Origin: Streptomyces typhae
GTDB taxonomy: Bacteria; Actinomycetota; Actinomycetes; Streptomycetales; Streptomycetaceae
DNA: 64,000 nucleotides
Direction: 5' to 3'
Assembly (NCBI RefSeq): GCF_009755605.1
Contig: NZ_WPNZ01000033.1
Coordinates: 44,021 to 108,020, forward strand
The position numbers and the translations under genes are program-made. Below are positions 34,101 through 42,161 of the stretch, in pieces (within the stretch, counting starts at the first letter, position 1; each line of letters starts with the position of its first letter). The notes under the pieces were generated by a model. It was not told the origin of the DNA. It did not search any database and was given only the letters and a program-made list of their open reading frames with translations.

Positions 34101-36712
34101 GCGGCGGCCTTGGCCCACCGGTCGTAACGCTTCTGCCGGGCTTCCGGCGGCTCGTCGTCCCTCTCCTCGAAGGGCTTGCCCTTCGGTGCCTTCTGCACTC
34201 CCCTGCACCACTGCTTGAGGGCTGTCGCCTGCTCCTCGGCGAGCTTCTTCGCCTCGGGCTCCCCCGCTACCGCACCCCAGCCGAGCGCGGGGAGCAGGAA
34301 GTGGTGCACGGAGCCGTCCGGCAAAGCCCCGTCGCGGAAGGGGAGTTCGGCGGGCGGCAGCGGAAGCTTCTTCGACAGCCACTGGCCGTACGGCAGCGCG
34401 TCCGCGCGATAGATCTTCCGTCCGGCGCCGATCAGCGAGTTGCCGCGCCGCAGGTGCAGGCCGAACCAGGGTGCGCGCATGCCGGGGTGCATGGAGTTGA
34501 GCCAGAGCGACACCTCGGCCAGCTCCACGGCGGTGGCGTTGAGGTCCACACCGTACGCGTTGTGCAGGGCGATGTACGCCTTGGCCTTCTGGAGTTCGAC
34601 GGGCCGCTGCTCCGGATCGACGCGGCGATCGAGTTCCCTCTCGCGGCGCCGCAGGTACTCCGCCGCCACCTGGTCGATGGCCTCGTTGAGGAACGCCCCC
34701 GAGCCGAGCGCGGGCTCACAGATCTTCCAGCCGAGCAGCTCCTCGGCGGACGTCGTGGTGCCGTCCTGGTCGAGACGGTGCTTGAGGGCCAGTTCGACCG
34801 TGACCTCGGTCAGGGACTTCGGTGTGTAGTACGAGGCCGACGTCTGCCGGTCACGGCCCGCCAGGCGGTACACGAACGAGCCCTTGGGGTGCGTGACACG
34901 CAGAGGCCGGCCGGTCTCCTCGTGCGGGCGGTCGACGAACACCTCGTCCGCGTAGTCCTGGACCCGGGAGGCGGGAATCATCCAACTGCCGCCGGACGCG
35001 TCACCGCCCTTGGCCACCTCGTACAGATCCTCCTCGGCGATGAAGCCGGAGTAGGACATCAGGCCCTCGTAGACCGCGCCGAGCTGGTTGATGCCGAGCT
35101 GGGCGTACGAGATGAAGCCGCCGCGTTCACGCCCCTTGCCCTTGGTGAGCATGAGGCGGCGCAGCACCTTGTGCAGGGTCTCGTTGCGCAGCCGGGTGTC
35201 CAGGAACTCGGGCAGGTCCGAGCCCTCCTCGTACGCCGGGTTCTCGATCCGGTCGGCCGAGATGAGACGTACCGCGTCCGGCTCGAACAGATCGGAGCGC
35301 AACGGCTCGAAGCGCAGGCCGACATCGGCGCTGCGGGCGGCGGCCTTGCGGGCGCGATCGGCCTCACGGACACGTTCGGTGTGCTCGTCGCGGGTGATGG
35401 CCCCGGCGGCGAAGAGTTCGGCGGCCTCCCGCTCGGCCTCGGTCGCGGCGCGGTCGGCGGCCTGCGCCGCCAGGTCCTCGTCCTCGCTGCCGAACTCCCG
35501 GTGGCCCTTCTGCACCTGCCGGAAGAGCAGGTCCAGGGACTCGTACAGATGGAAACCACGCCGGGACCGCTCGCCCACCAGGTCCCGGACGACGAGGTCA
35601 CCGAGGCGCTGGAGGCCGTAGCCCCGGGCATACTCGGGGTCGTCGGCCGGCAGGATGCCGAGGGACGGCTGGGCTTCGGCGTACAGCAGGAACAGGATGC
35701 GGTAGAGGTAGCGCAGCGACTCGCGGCTGAGTTCCTTGGCGAGGCGAGCCGGTTCGTCGATCTTGTCGGGGGTGACGCCCTGGCACCGCAGCCGGGCCAG
35801 GACCTCGTTGGCGATCCACTCGACGGACAGGCGCAGGCCCTCGCGCAGTTCCGTGGACACACCGACCGCGTGCTTGCCGGACTTGTCGACGAAACCGGCC
35901 AGCGGCGCGGTGCCGCCCTCCTCGGGGACGCGCAGCGAGTCGGCGCCGAACAGGGCCGCGACGGTGTCGAGTTCACCGCCGTTGCGGACGTCACGCCGAT
36001 TGAGCGCGGCGTCCAGACCGACGGCGAGGTAGCGGCCCTCGTGCCAGGCGAGGCGGTCCGCGAGGACGACGACGCCTCCGACCAGCAGCAGGATGTAGCG
36101 CGGCGGCTCGTCGCACTCGAAGAGGAAGTCCGCGAGCGCCTTCGCGTCGGTGAGGCGGGCCGACGCCTCCAGGGACACCGGGTGCAGCAGACGGCCCGCG
36201 CCGTCCGGGTCGAGGGCCGCGTCCGGCTCGTCGGTCCAGCCGCAGGACACGGCCGTCAGACCGGGCTCGGCGTGCAGGACCTGGACCGGGTGGTCGTGGC
36301 CCGAGCGGTGGACGGTGACCGTCTGCTCGTGGGCGTCGTGGAAGCCGAGCGCCCGCAAGGTCGCCAGGTGCAGCTCGGTCAGGCGCTTGGTCCAGTCCGC
36401 GGGAACCGGGGCGCCGGGCACGGCGAGGGCTTCCGCGTCCCGGGCGAACTCGGGGCGGGAGGCGAAGTAGGGGCCGTGCAGGGCCCGCAGGCTCTCACGT
36501 GGGGTACGTGTCCGGGGCGGGACGGTGGCGGGATCGTGTCCTTCGGACTTGGCCCTGCCGACCGCCTCCGCGTGGGCGCGCCGCTCCCGCTCCTCGGTCT
36601 CCGCCCACCGGGCGAGCAGACCGTCCTTGGCCTTGAGATCCTTGGGGAGTACTTCGGCGAGATAGTGCGCCGAGAGGTAGTCACCGTGGTTGACCAGCGA
36701 GTCGTACGTCAC
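31199..36712 (-). CDS. Giant N6-adenine DNA methyltransferase (DrmMI/PglX/Eco57I-like)
   Basis: 1837 residues. The SAM-binding motif I ICEPALGSGAFLNEA is near residue 666 and the catalytic motif IV NPPW near 1172, typical of gamma-class N6-adenine methyltransferases. An insert of about 500 residues, including a Pro/Glu/Ala-rich stretch, separates them. No obvious PD-(D/E)xK nuclease motif was found in the N-terminal 600 residues, so it may only modify. The region after motif IV (probable target-recognition domain, bases about 31660-33180) is visibly poorer in G+C than the rest. It follows the SNF2 helicase by one base (GTG start at 36712), the gene pair seen in class 1 DISARM (drmD-drmMI). 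It should mark host DNA so that the island spares it. Confidence 0.9.
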   Translation of the reverse strand: MTYDSLVNHGDYLSAHYLAEVLPKDLKAKDGLLARWAETEERERRAHAEAVGRAKSEGHDPATVPPRTRTPRESLRALHGPYFASRPEFARDAEALAVPGAPVPADWTKRLTELHLATLRALGFHDAHEQTVTVHRSGHDHPVQVLHAEPGLTAVSCGWTDEPDAALDPDGAGRLLHPVSLEASARLTDAKALADFLFECDEPPRYILLLVGGVVVLADRLAWHEGRYLAVGLDAALNRRDVRNGGELDTVAALFGADSLRVPEEGGTAPLAGFVDKSGKHAVGVSTELREGLRLSVEWIANEVLARLRCQGVTPDKIDEPARLAKELSRESLRYLYRILFLLYAEAQPSLGILPADDPEYARGYGLQRLGDLVVRDLVGERSRRGFHLYESLDLLFRQVQKGHREFGSEDEDLAAQAADRAATEAEREAAELFAAGAITRDEHTERVREADRARKAAARSADVGLRFEPLRSDLFEPDAVRLISADRIENPAYEEGSDLPEFLDTRLRNETLHKVLRRLMLTKGKGRERGGFISYAQLGINQLGAVYEGLMSYSGFIAEEDLYEVAKGGDASGGSWMIPASRVQDYADEVFVDRPHEETGRPLRVTHPKGSFVYRLAGRDRQTSASYYTPKSLTEVTVELALKHRLDQDGTTTSAEELLGWKICEPALGSGAFLNEAIDQVAAEYLRRRERELDRRVDPEQRPVELQKAKAYIALHNAYGVDLNATAVELAEVSLWLNSMHPGMRAPWFGLHLRRGNSLIGAGRKIYRADALPYGQWLSKKLPLPPAELPFRDGALPDGSVHHFLLPALGWGAVAGEPEAKKLAEEQATALKQWCRGVQKAPKGKPFEERDDEPPEARQKRYDRWAKAAAKTELGRVQAVARRAEFLWSLVAKRLELSERKVSRRIDVWGADWLGPAREATDKKRVLDDLTAAGTPYWRLKTVMDAWCALWFWPLDQVGLLDGTASRYGAEAGGLAAGAAVAPSPEAEPSEPAPGDVAWQAVGFFDHPDGEQEELPVSAPASAVDNAAGLRTKQRSGSGGRKAQIREDQRRSAIPLKTFGDWLEFLELALGTRDAGGDAGGDVSFLDGLDDLPVDEALPLLEAYERSLDGVMGMDSPFRLAERFPWLDVVEDIAGTNEGDIKAEDGHGFFHWELLFAHVFRGERGGFDLQVGNPPWVRPDWNEGVVLAEFDPWFQLAQKPSATTWRERKADTLSQRGERSQYLRDLVVTVGTAAYLSNPVTYPVLTGTRPDLYRAFMCTTWSHAAPRGTVGLIHPGSHFSGDKEGRIREAAYERLLVHGDFVNQGNRFFPPPVGHASHFGVHIYGQAGPIGFDHLSWLVSVDALRLSAQDDGTAPDPGIRYAGSWDGRPHRKRIIRVTRETLAQWQRLTGEESQPLRQTRLLSPVSTAEAQAIQAMANYSTRLAAHEPQISSGYNEKTAKDDGLIGYNLPDSEGAISCPDDWSQVILRGPQIGLANPMFKQPSQGAGELLGLNPMTLADDAVPESEYVYVAKPHVYRAAQDVWSDHRSLEELRASEREVSRARAAVAKVREVAPEAVTVEEVDAELVRRLRRPYTEFYRVAWREMIAPDTERSLYTAIVPQGAAHIDLVHSAVVGSMRLTALTAGFWTGMPVDYLLRTTGVGHLKKAPARRMPAPGLDHPLASALLLRTLRLNCLTSAYGELWQDLYDPSWPGYEPWAHDWPGLQPLHSVTPVWNRDTPLRSERARRAALVEIDALVAVWLGVSADALVAMYKSRFPIMQDFDAVTWFDANERKIAGSRHTYGHGQTKQDYEHFLAYQKGERPEPPEGYTAPFYKAEREEEMRAAHAVFTERLRKA

Positions 36713-36713
36713 G

Positions 36714-39707
36714 TCAGTTCTCCGCCGGGTCGAAGGCGTGGCCGGGGGTGGGGTGGTCGGGGGCTTCGTCCGGGGCCGCGTCGGCGGCGGGCCGCGCCAG
36801 GACGGCGAGGACCCGCAGCAGGGGAAGCCCCACGGTGTTCAACTGGTCGAGGAGATGCGCCTGCTCGTCCGCGGTCTTCTCGACCTGCTGTTTACGCCGC
36901 GTGCTCTCCCCCGACAAGGAGTCCAGGGACTCCTGGCGCCAGCCGGTGAGACGCTCGCGGTAGTCGGCGAGCGGCCCGCTGATCTGACGCGCCCAGTCCG
37001 CCTTGGACTCCTCCAGGTGCTCGCGGGCCCGCGCCACCGCGCCGGGCACCAGCGACTGGAGGTGGCCGAGGTCGCGCGGCTCGCCCGTGCGGGCGAGGCC
37101 GGGGCCCACTTCCGCCGCGCGCAACGCGTCGGTCATCTCCCCCACGGGAACGTCCGGGTCGGCACTGACCGCCATCCACCGCACGACCGTGGGGCGGCCG
37201 AGAGCGTTGGAGTAGACCCCCTGGATCAGGAAGACGGGGTGCTGCACGTGCGGGGAGGTGATCACCGGCGCCTCCTGCCGCCCGAACTGCACAAGCACCT
37301 TGTCGGTGAGCCACTCGACCACCGGGTGGATGTCACTGAGGTACGAGACGGTGGGCCAGATGGTGTCCGTGGCCTCCCGGGCCTCGGTCAGCTTGTCCTG
37401 GGCGAGGCTCCGGTCGAAGGAGAGGATCATGCGTTCCGCCACGCCCTGTTCCTTGAGGTAGGAGGGCGGCAGGGCCTTGAGGCGGCGCAGCAGGTCGGGA
37501 GCCATGCTCGGGGAGAGGGAGAAGTAGGGGCGCTGCTTGGCGTCGTTGCTGCGGGACAGACCGATGGCGTCGTCGGCACGGTCCTCGTACAGCTCCGCGA
37601 GCGCCGTGTCGACGAAGGCCGCCGTGTCGCCGTCGAACAGCGAGGGCACCTCGGCCCGGGCCGGCAACTCCTCGTCGGTGATGGTGTCGACCTGGCCGAA
37701 GAGATCCACGAGATCGGTGTCGTCGGCGGCGGGCGCGGACGCGAGGAAGCCCTCGACCGTGCCTCCCGCCATCAACTCCTTGATGAGGCGCCGCTCTTCC
37801 TCGTCGGCGCGGTAGTAACCGGTCTCCGCCTCCGCGGTGCCGCTGAGCTTGTGGGCCTCCTCCTCCCGCGTGAGGAGCTTCTCCGCGACGGTCCTGTCGT
37901 CCTTGGCGCCGGGGTGGTCGGAGGTGAGGATCAACGCCCGGAACTGCGGCTCATGGCGCTGCCCGTACCGGTCGATGCGGCCGTTGCGCTGCTCGATACG
38001 GATCAGCGACCACGGGATGTCGTAGTGGATCAGATGGTGGCACTGACGGTGCAGGTTGACACCCTCGGAGGCGACGTCACCGGCGAACAGGAGCCGGACC
38101 GGGGCGCCGGCGAGGCTGAACTCCTCCCGTATCACGCGCTGTTGCTCCTCGACGACGCCGCCGTGCATGACGCGTACGGCCTTGAAGGCACCGTCCTTGT
38201 CGGGAGTGAAGCCGAGGCGCGCGGGCACCTTCTCAGCGAGCCATTTGAGGGTCTCGACCCGCTCGGAGAAGATCACCGCACGGGTGTCGCTACGCGGGCC
38301 GACACCGATCTGTTCCAGCTGCTCGACGAGGGTGTCGAGCTTGGTGGAGTCTCCCGGTGCGCTGCCGTCGCCCATCGTCTCGATGAGTCCGCGCAGCCGG
38401 GCCAGGGCCGCCTGCTCGCCGTCGATCGCCGGGTCCGGCCGCGTCCCGTCGCCCGCTGCCTTGCGCACCCGGTCGCCGAGCGAGGTGACGCGCCGGTCGA
38501 CCAGCTCTCCCAGCGCCTTGTGGGAGGAGAGGAACGTCTTGAGCACGTTGTATGCGAAGAGCGGGTCCGTGCTGACCGAGGTGCGCTCCTGGTCCGCGGT
38601 GCCGAAGTCGGTGCTGCCGGACGGCGCGGGCAGCCAGTGCTCGGTCAGCTCGGCGAAGATCCGCTCCTCGGCCTCGTTGGCCGGGCAGCGCAGCGAGCGG
38701 GTGGGGCCCCGGTCAGCCCACTCCGTGCCGATGCCGTTACGGACCTCCGGGCTGATCTTCGTACGCCTGATGAAGAGGTGGCCCAGGTCCTCCGCCGGAT
38801 CGTAGTGATCACGGTCCACGATGGCGGCGGGGTCGAGCAGTGACACGAGGTCGGCGAAGGAGCGCTTGTCGCCGTTGTGGGGAGTGGCACTCGCCAGGAG
38901 CAGGGCGTCGGTGCGCGGGGTGAGCGTCTCGGCGAGGGCGCGGCGCTGGCTGCCCTGGTTGATGAGGTTGTGGGACTCGTCGATGACGACCGCGTCCCAC
39001 TGGATGCGCTCCAGGTGGTGGCGGTACTGGCCGATGTTCTTCAACGTGTCCACGGAGATGATCACGCGTTTGTAGTGGGTGAAGGGGTTGCGGCCCGCCG
39101 GGATCTCGCGCTGGATGCGCTGGATGCCCAGCGAGTCGAGCCGTACCAGCGGGATCGAGAACCGCGTCCACAGCTCGTGCTGGAACTGCTCCAGGACGCT
39201 CTGCGGAGTCACCACGAGAATCCGCTCCCCGCGTCCGCGGCGGATCAGCTCCGCGAGAGTGAGCCCGATCTCCAGGGTCTTGCCGAGGCCGACGACGTCC
39301 GCGATGAGGATGCGGGGGCGGAGGTTGCGCAGGGACAGGGCCAGCTCGGCGGGGCGCTGCTGGTAGGGGAGCGGGTCGAGGAGGAAGCGGTCGGCCAGCG
39401 CCAGGCCGCGCTCGGTCTGCGGCAGCGGCGTCTTGCGCAGGACGGCTTCCAGGAAGAGCCGACCGCGCCGGAAGTAGGAGGAGGTGTCGGGCACCAGCCG
39501 CGTCTTCTCGGGCTCCAGGAGCTCGATCCCGGTGTCGATGCCGGTGAAGAACACCGCCTCCTCGTCCCGTACGAACTCCGAGACACCGGTGGCTTCGATC
39601 CGGTCACCGTCGTGATCGGTCCTCCGCACCGCCCTGACCAGCCATTCCTCATCGCGTACGAGGATCTGGGCTCCGGGCGGATAGCGTGTCTGCCCCTGCT
39701 CTGCCAC
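36714..39707 (-). CDS. SNF2/HepA-type helicase (DrmD-like)
   Basis: 997 residues. Walker A is in LIADVVGLGKTLEIG (residues 134-148); VVIDESHNLI gives a DESH motif II near 242; ASATPHNG is motif III; FAGDVASEGVNLHRQC and RIEQRNGRIDRYGQ are motifs V and VI of the helicase C domain. The RapA/HepA-like layout and the adjacent giant adenine methyltransferase match DISARM DrmD. The C-terminal about 150 residues form a coiled-coil-prone, then acidic/Pro-rich tail. It is expected to translocate on duplex DNA rather than unwind it. ATG at 39707; a 14-bp palindrome lies 35 bp upstream. Confidence 0.92.
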   Translation of the reverse strand: MAEQGQTRYPPGAQILVRDEEWLVRAVRRTDHDGDRIEATGVSEFVRDEEAVFFTGIDTGIELLEPEKTRLVPDTSSYFRRGRLFLEAVLRKTPLPQTERGLALADRFLLDPLPYQQRPAELALSLRNLRPRILIADVVGLGKTLEIGLTLAELIRRGRGERILVVTPQSVLEQFQHELWTRFSIPLVRLDSLGIQRIQREIPAGRNPFTHYKRVIISVDTLKNIGQYRHHLERIQWDAVVIDESHNLINQGSQRRALAETLTPRTDALLLASATPHNGDKRSFADLVSLLDPAAIVDRDHYDPAEDLGHLFIRRTKISPEVRNGIGTEWADRGPTRSLRCPANEAEERIFAELTEHWLPAPSGSTDFGTADQERTSVSTDPLFAYNVLKTFLSSHKALGELVDRRVTSLGDRVRKAAGDGTRPDPAIDGEQAALARLRGLIETMGDGSAPGDSTKLDTLVEQLEQIGVGPRSDTRAVIFSERVETLKWLAEKVPARLGFTPDKDGAFKAVRVMHGGVVEEQQRVIREEFSLAGAPVRLLFAGDVASEGVNLHRQCHHLIHYDIPWSLIRIEQRNGRIDRYGQRHEPQFRALILTSDHPGAKDDRTVAEKLLTREEEAHKLSGTAEAETGYYRADEEERRLIKELMAGGTVEGFLASAPAADDTDLVDLFGQVDTITDEELPARAEVPSLFDGDTAAFVDTALAELYEDRADDAIGLSRSNDAKQRPYFSLSPSMAPDLLRRLKALPPSYLKEQGVAERMILSFDRSLAQDKLTEAREATDTIWPTVSYLSDIHPVVEWLTDKVLVQFGRQEAPVITSPHVQHPVFLIQGVYSNALGRPTVVRWMAVSADPDVPVGEMTDALRAAEVGPGLARTGEPRDLGHLQSLVPGAVARAREHLEESKADWARQISGPLADYRERLTGWRQESLDSLSGESTRRKQQVEKTADEQAHLLDQLNTVGLPLLRVLAVLARPAADAAPDEAPDHPTPGHAFDPAEN

Positions 39708-39741
39708 CCGTCGTCACTCCGTTGCTCGGGCCGGGAAATGC

Positions 39742-39755
39742 GGCGTGATCACGCC
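39742..39755. promoter_or_regulatory. 14-bp perfect palindrome upstream of the SNF2 operon
   Basis: GGCGTGATCACGCC, centred about 41 bp before the helicase start codon. Its half-site GCGTGATC recurs as an inverted pair upstream of the neighbouring kinase gene (41098-41129). Candidate operator. Confidence 0.65.
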
Positions 39756-39853
39756 CCAGTTCAGTACGCACCGATTTTGTCACGGGGCATACGCGGGCCG
39801 GACGGGAATCCCGGTGCGGCCGAAGCTCCGGCACGAACTGAAGGGGAGGCGCC

Positions 39854-41029
39854 TCAGAAGCGCGCGTCGCTCGCGTACGCGGCCCGCAGCCCCTCGGCGA
39901 TCCGCAACGGCTCGGAAGGCCCTCCGCGCCGGCGAGCGGGCCGGACGGTCCCGGGTTCCTCCGACACAGGGACGGGGACTTCCTCGGGCGGGGTGCTCGC
40001 TTCCGATGACGCGGCTCGCTCCCAGTCGGGCGCGGGCTCGCCCTCCTCGCGCACGGCGACGTCCACCAGGGTCGGGGTGTAGCCGAACGGAGGGTCCGGC
40101 AGCTCCGGGATCGCGTGGATCTCAGGGAATGCGGGGCCGGGGGCCTCGGGGAAAGGATCCCTGGAAGCCTGTGCCGTGAGCCGTCGCTTCGCCTGTCCGG
40201 CTGTCAGTCCCTGCCCCGCCATGATAGCGACGAGTCGCGCGGTGACCTCCGTCAGTGTCGGCCGTTCGGCGGCGTCGAGGGCGAGCATCGCGACGAGCAG
40301 CGGCTCCAGCTGAGGCGGCAGACCGCTCAGATCCGGCGGGACGGCCGGGTCCTCGATCCGCCGGGCGATCGCCTGCCAGCTACCGCCCGTGTAGGGGTAG
40401 TGGCCGGTGGCCGCGTACAGCAGGACCGCACCGAGGGCGTAGACGTCCGCGGCCGTCGTCAGGTGGTGCTCGCCCTGAGTCTGCTCGGGCGGCATGCACC
40501 GTACGGAACCCACCACCACGCCGGTGGCGGTCAGCGTGGAGCGCCGCTCCGCAAGGACAGCGAGACCGAAGTCGATCACTTTGGGGCCGGTCGGGGCGAG
40601 CAGGATGTTCTGCGGCTTGAGGTCACGGTGCAGCAGCCCCGCCTCGTGCACGGTTGCGAGCCCCTCCGCGAGCAGCGCACCGAGGCTCGCCGTCTCCACG
40701 AGCGACAGCACGCCGTGCTCGACGACATGGGCGAGAAGGTCCGGTCCGGGCACGAACTCGACGGCCAGCCAGGGACGCTCCGCGTGAGCGTCCGCGGCGA
40801 CGAACGAGGCGATGAACGGCCCGTACACCGTCTTGAGGCTGTCCACTTCGAGAAGGAACCGGGCCCTGCTGTCCTCATCGAGCACCGAAGGCTTGATGAC
40901 CTTCACGGCGACCAGTTGCCCCGCCGGTGACTCACCGAGGTAGACCTGCCCCATGCCTCCCGCACCGAGCCGGCGTACGAGCGTGTACACGCCGATGGCC
41001 CGCGGGTCGTCGTCCCTCAATGGCTCCAC
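39854..41029 (-). CDS. Hanks-type Ser/Thr protein kinase, soluble
   Basis: 391 residues. Kinase motifs are complete: LGAGGMGQVYLG (glycine loop), VAVKVI (Lys), LHRDLKPQN (catalytic loop), VIDFGLA (DFG) and MPPEQTQG. The C-terminal 120 residues are Pro/Glu-rich without a transmembrane helix or PASTA repeats, so it is a cytosolic kinase. GTG at 41029 is chosen: the kinase domain begins a few residues later and GGGAAGG lies about 10 bases upstream; longer frames add Arg/Pro-rich sequence. It lies just upstream of the SNF2-methyltransferase operon on the same strand, with a similar GCGTGATC motif. Kinases occur in some anti-phage systems (PglW, Stk2), so a defence role is possible but unproven. 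Confidence 0.92.
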   Translation of the reverse strand: MEPLRDDDPRAIGVYTLVRRLGAGGMGQVYLGESPAGQLVAVKVIKPSVLDEDSRARFLLEVDSLKTVYGPFIASFVAADAHAERPWLAVEFVPGPDLLAHVVEHGVLSLVETASLGALLAEGLATVHEAGLLHRDLKPQNILLAPTGPKVIDFGLAVLAERRSTLTATGVVVGSVRCMPPEQTQGEHHLTTAADVYALGAVLLYAATGHYPYTGGSWQAIARRIEDPAVPPDLSGLPPQLEPLLVAMLALDAAERPTLTEVTARLVAIMAGQGLTAGQAKRRLTAQASRDPFPEAPGPAFPEIHAIPELPDPPFGYTPTLVDVAVREEGEPAPDWERAASSEASTPPEEVPVPVSEEPGTVRPARRRGGPSEPLRIAEGLRAAYASDARF

Positions 41030-41352
41030 GGCGTGCGGACCTTCCCTGTTCGGTGGCCGGATCGAACACGCGTGCTGCCCGATCGCGCGCCCCACCCGAT
41101 CACGCGCTACAGCAGTTTCGTGCGTGATCCGGGAGTTTATCCACGCCTCCCCCGCACGGCCGACGCGGACCACGCGAGGCCGAAGCGGACCGCACGAGGT
41201 CCACAAGTGACTCACGCGCGGCCATGCGGCGGTCAGGGAATGCCGGGTGCGGGTGCGACCGCACCTGTGAATCCCCGTACGGATGGACGTATGAGGCGGG
41301 GCGGGCGGCGGCGGCAGCGTGCCGGCGGCTGGTCGCGGGCCCCCGGTCGAGA
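41030..41352. promoter_or_regulatory. Intergenic region upstream of the kinase, with repeated GATC half-sites
   Basis: No gene seen in this 323-bp stretch. It carries an inverted pair GATCACGC (41098-41105) and GCGTGATC (41122-41129) with a 16-base spacer, and a direct repeat CCCGATC(G/A)CGCGC at 41078-41090 and 41095-41107. These are about 60-100 bp from the kinase start and match the half-site of the palindrome before the SNF2 gene. A weak GTGCGG/CCGCAC hairpin near 41255 may terminate the TetR transcript. Confidence 0.55.
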
Positions 41353-41919
41353 TCACAGCAGCCGGTCGACCAGCCCGTCGACATAGTCAGGGGTGAGCGG
41401 GACCATGCCGAACAGCACGCGGATGTACATCGGGGCCAGGACATGGTCAAGGACGTCGTACGCGTCGGGTGCGGGCTCGCCGCGGTCGCGGGCGCGATCG
41501 AGCATCGACTGCAGTTGCCGGGTGCGTTCGGCACGGAGGTCGTCACCGGCCTGCTGACCCTCCTGGCCACTGCTCGACAGAGCGAAGGCCAGGTGCAGCA
41601 GCGCCGGACCGTCAGGCCCGGTGATTTCGCGCGCCACTTGGGCCGCGTAAGTGCGCAGGTCGCCGTCGAGGCTCCCGGTGTCGGGCATCGGCGATCGCGC
41701 GTTGAGACGCGTGAGCGCCACGTCGGTGAGCAGGGCTTCCAGGCTGCCCCACCGGCGGTAGACGCTGCTGTCGGCCACGCCCGCGCGAGCTGCGACCTCG
41801 CCGACGGTGAAGTTGCCGTAGCCGCGCTCACCGATCAGTTCGGTGACGGCCTGGTGCACCTGCGCGCCGACGCGGGCACTGCGCCCGCCGGGCCGCCGGG
41901 TTCGCGGTAGCTCGTTCAT
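41353..41919 (-). CDS. TetR-family transcriptional regulator
   Basis: 188 residues. The N-terminal helix-turn-helix is clear (AVTELIGERGYGNFTVGEVA, ADSSVYRRWGSLEALL, about residues 24-70); the C-terminal ligand domain follows. It is divergent from the DHA2 efflux pump, the usual arrangement for a local repressor that is released by a pump substrate. Signal unknown. Confidence 0.94.
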   Translation of the reverse strand: MNELPRTRRPGGRSARVGAQVHQAVTELIGERGYGNFTVGEVAARAGVADSSVYRRWGSLEALLTDVALTRLNARSPMPDTGSLDGDLRTYAAQVAREITGPDGPALLHLAFALSSSGQEGQQAGDDLRAERTRQLQSMLDRARDRGEPAPDAYDVLDHVLAPMYIRVLFGMVPLTPDYVDGLVDRLL

Positions 41920-41930
41920 ACCCCCACCTT

Positions 41931-41951
41931 AACGCAGCCAGCGCTTGCGTT
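41931..41951. promoter_or_regulatory. Candidate TetR operator
   Basis: Inverted repeat AACGCA-N9-TGCGTT, 11 bp upstream of the TetR start codon in the divergent promoter shared with the efflux pump. Confidence 0.55.
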
Positions 41952-42038
41952 TACGAGAGACCCCTCCCTATAGTCACCACCACGCCTATCGCAGTTGCCA
42001 ACTGCTTTAGGAAGCTCAGATGTATAGCCGCCCGTGTC

Positions 42039-42126
42039 GACCGACCCGCGACCGACCCGCGACCGACCCGCGACTGACCCGCGACCGAACCACGATCGAG
42101 CGCCGACCGAACCACGATCGAGCGCC
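42039..42126. repeat. 11-bp-period tandem array upstream of the efflux pump
   Basis: Eight consecutive 11-bp units. The first four are GACCGACCCGC (one with a T); the last four alternate GACCGAACCAC and GATCGAGCGCC, so a 22-bp unit is duplicated exactly (42083-42104 and 42105-42126). The array ends 35 bp before the pump start codon, probably inside its 5' leader. Confidence 0.9.
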
Positions 42127-42161
42127 GACCGGGCCCACTACCGACTCACGAGAGGAACCCC

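Noticed and set aside
18951..39707. Complete class 1 DISARM system
   Set aside because: drmD- and drmMI-like genes exist, but no separate drmA and drmB and no PLD-family drmC; the helicase is a single DUF1998 chain.
31199..41029. BREX type 2/Pgl system (pglW kinase, pglX methyltransferase)
   Set aside because: No pglZ phosphatase, brxC or brxL genes; the kinase is small and lacks PglW features.
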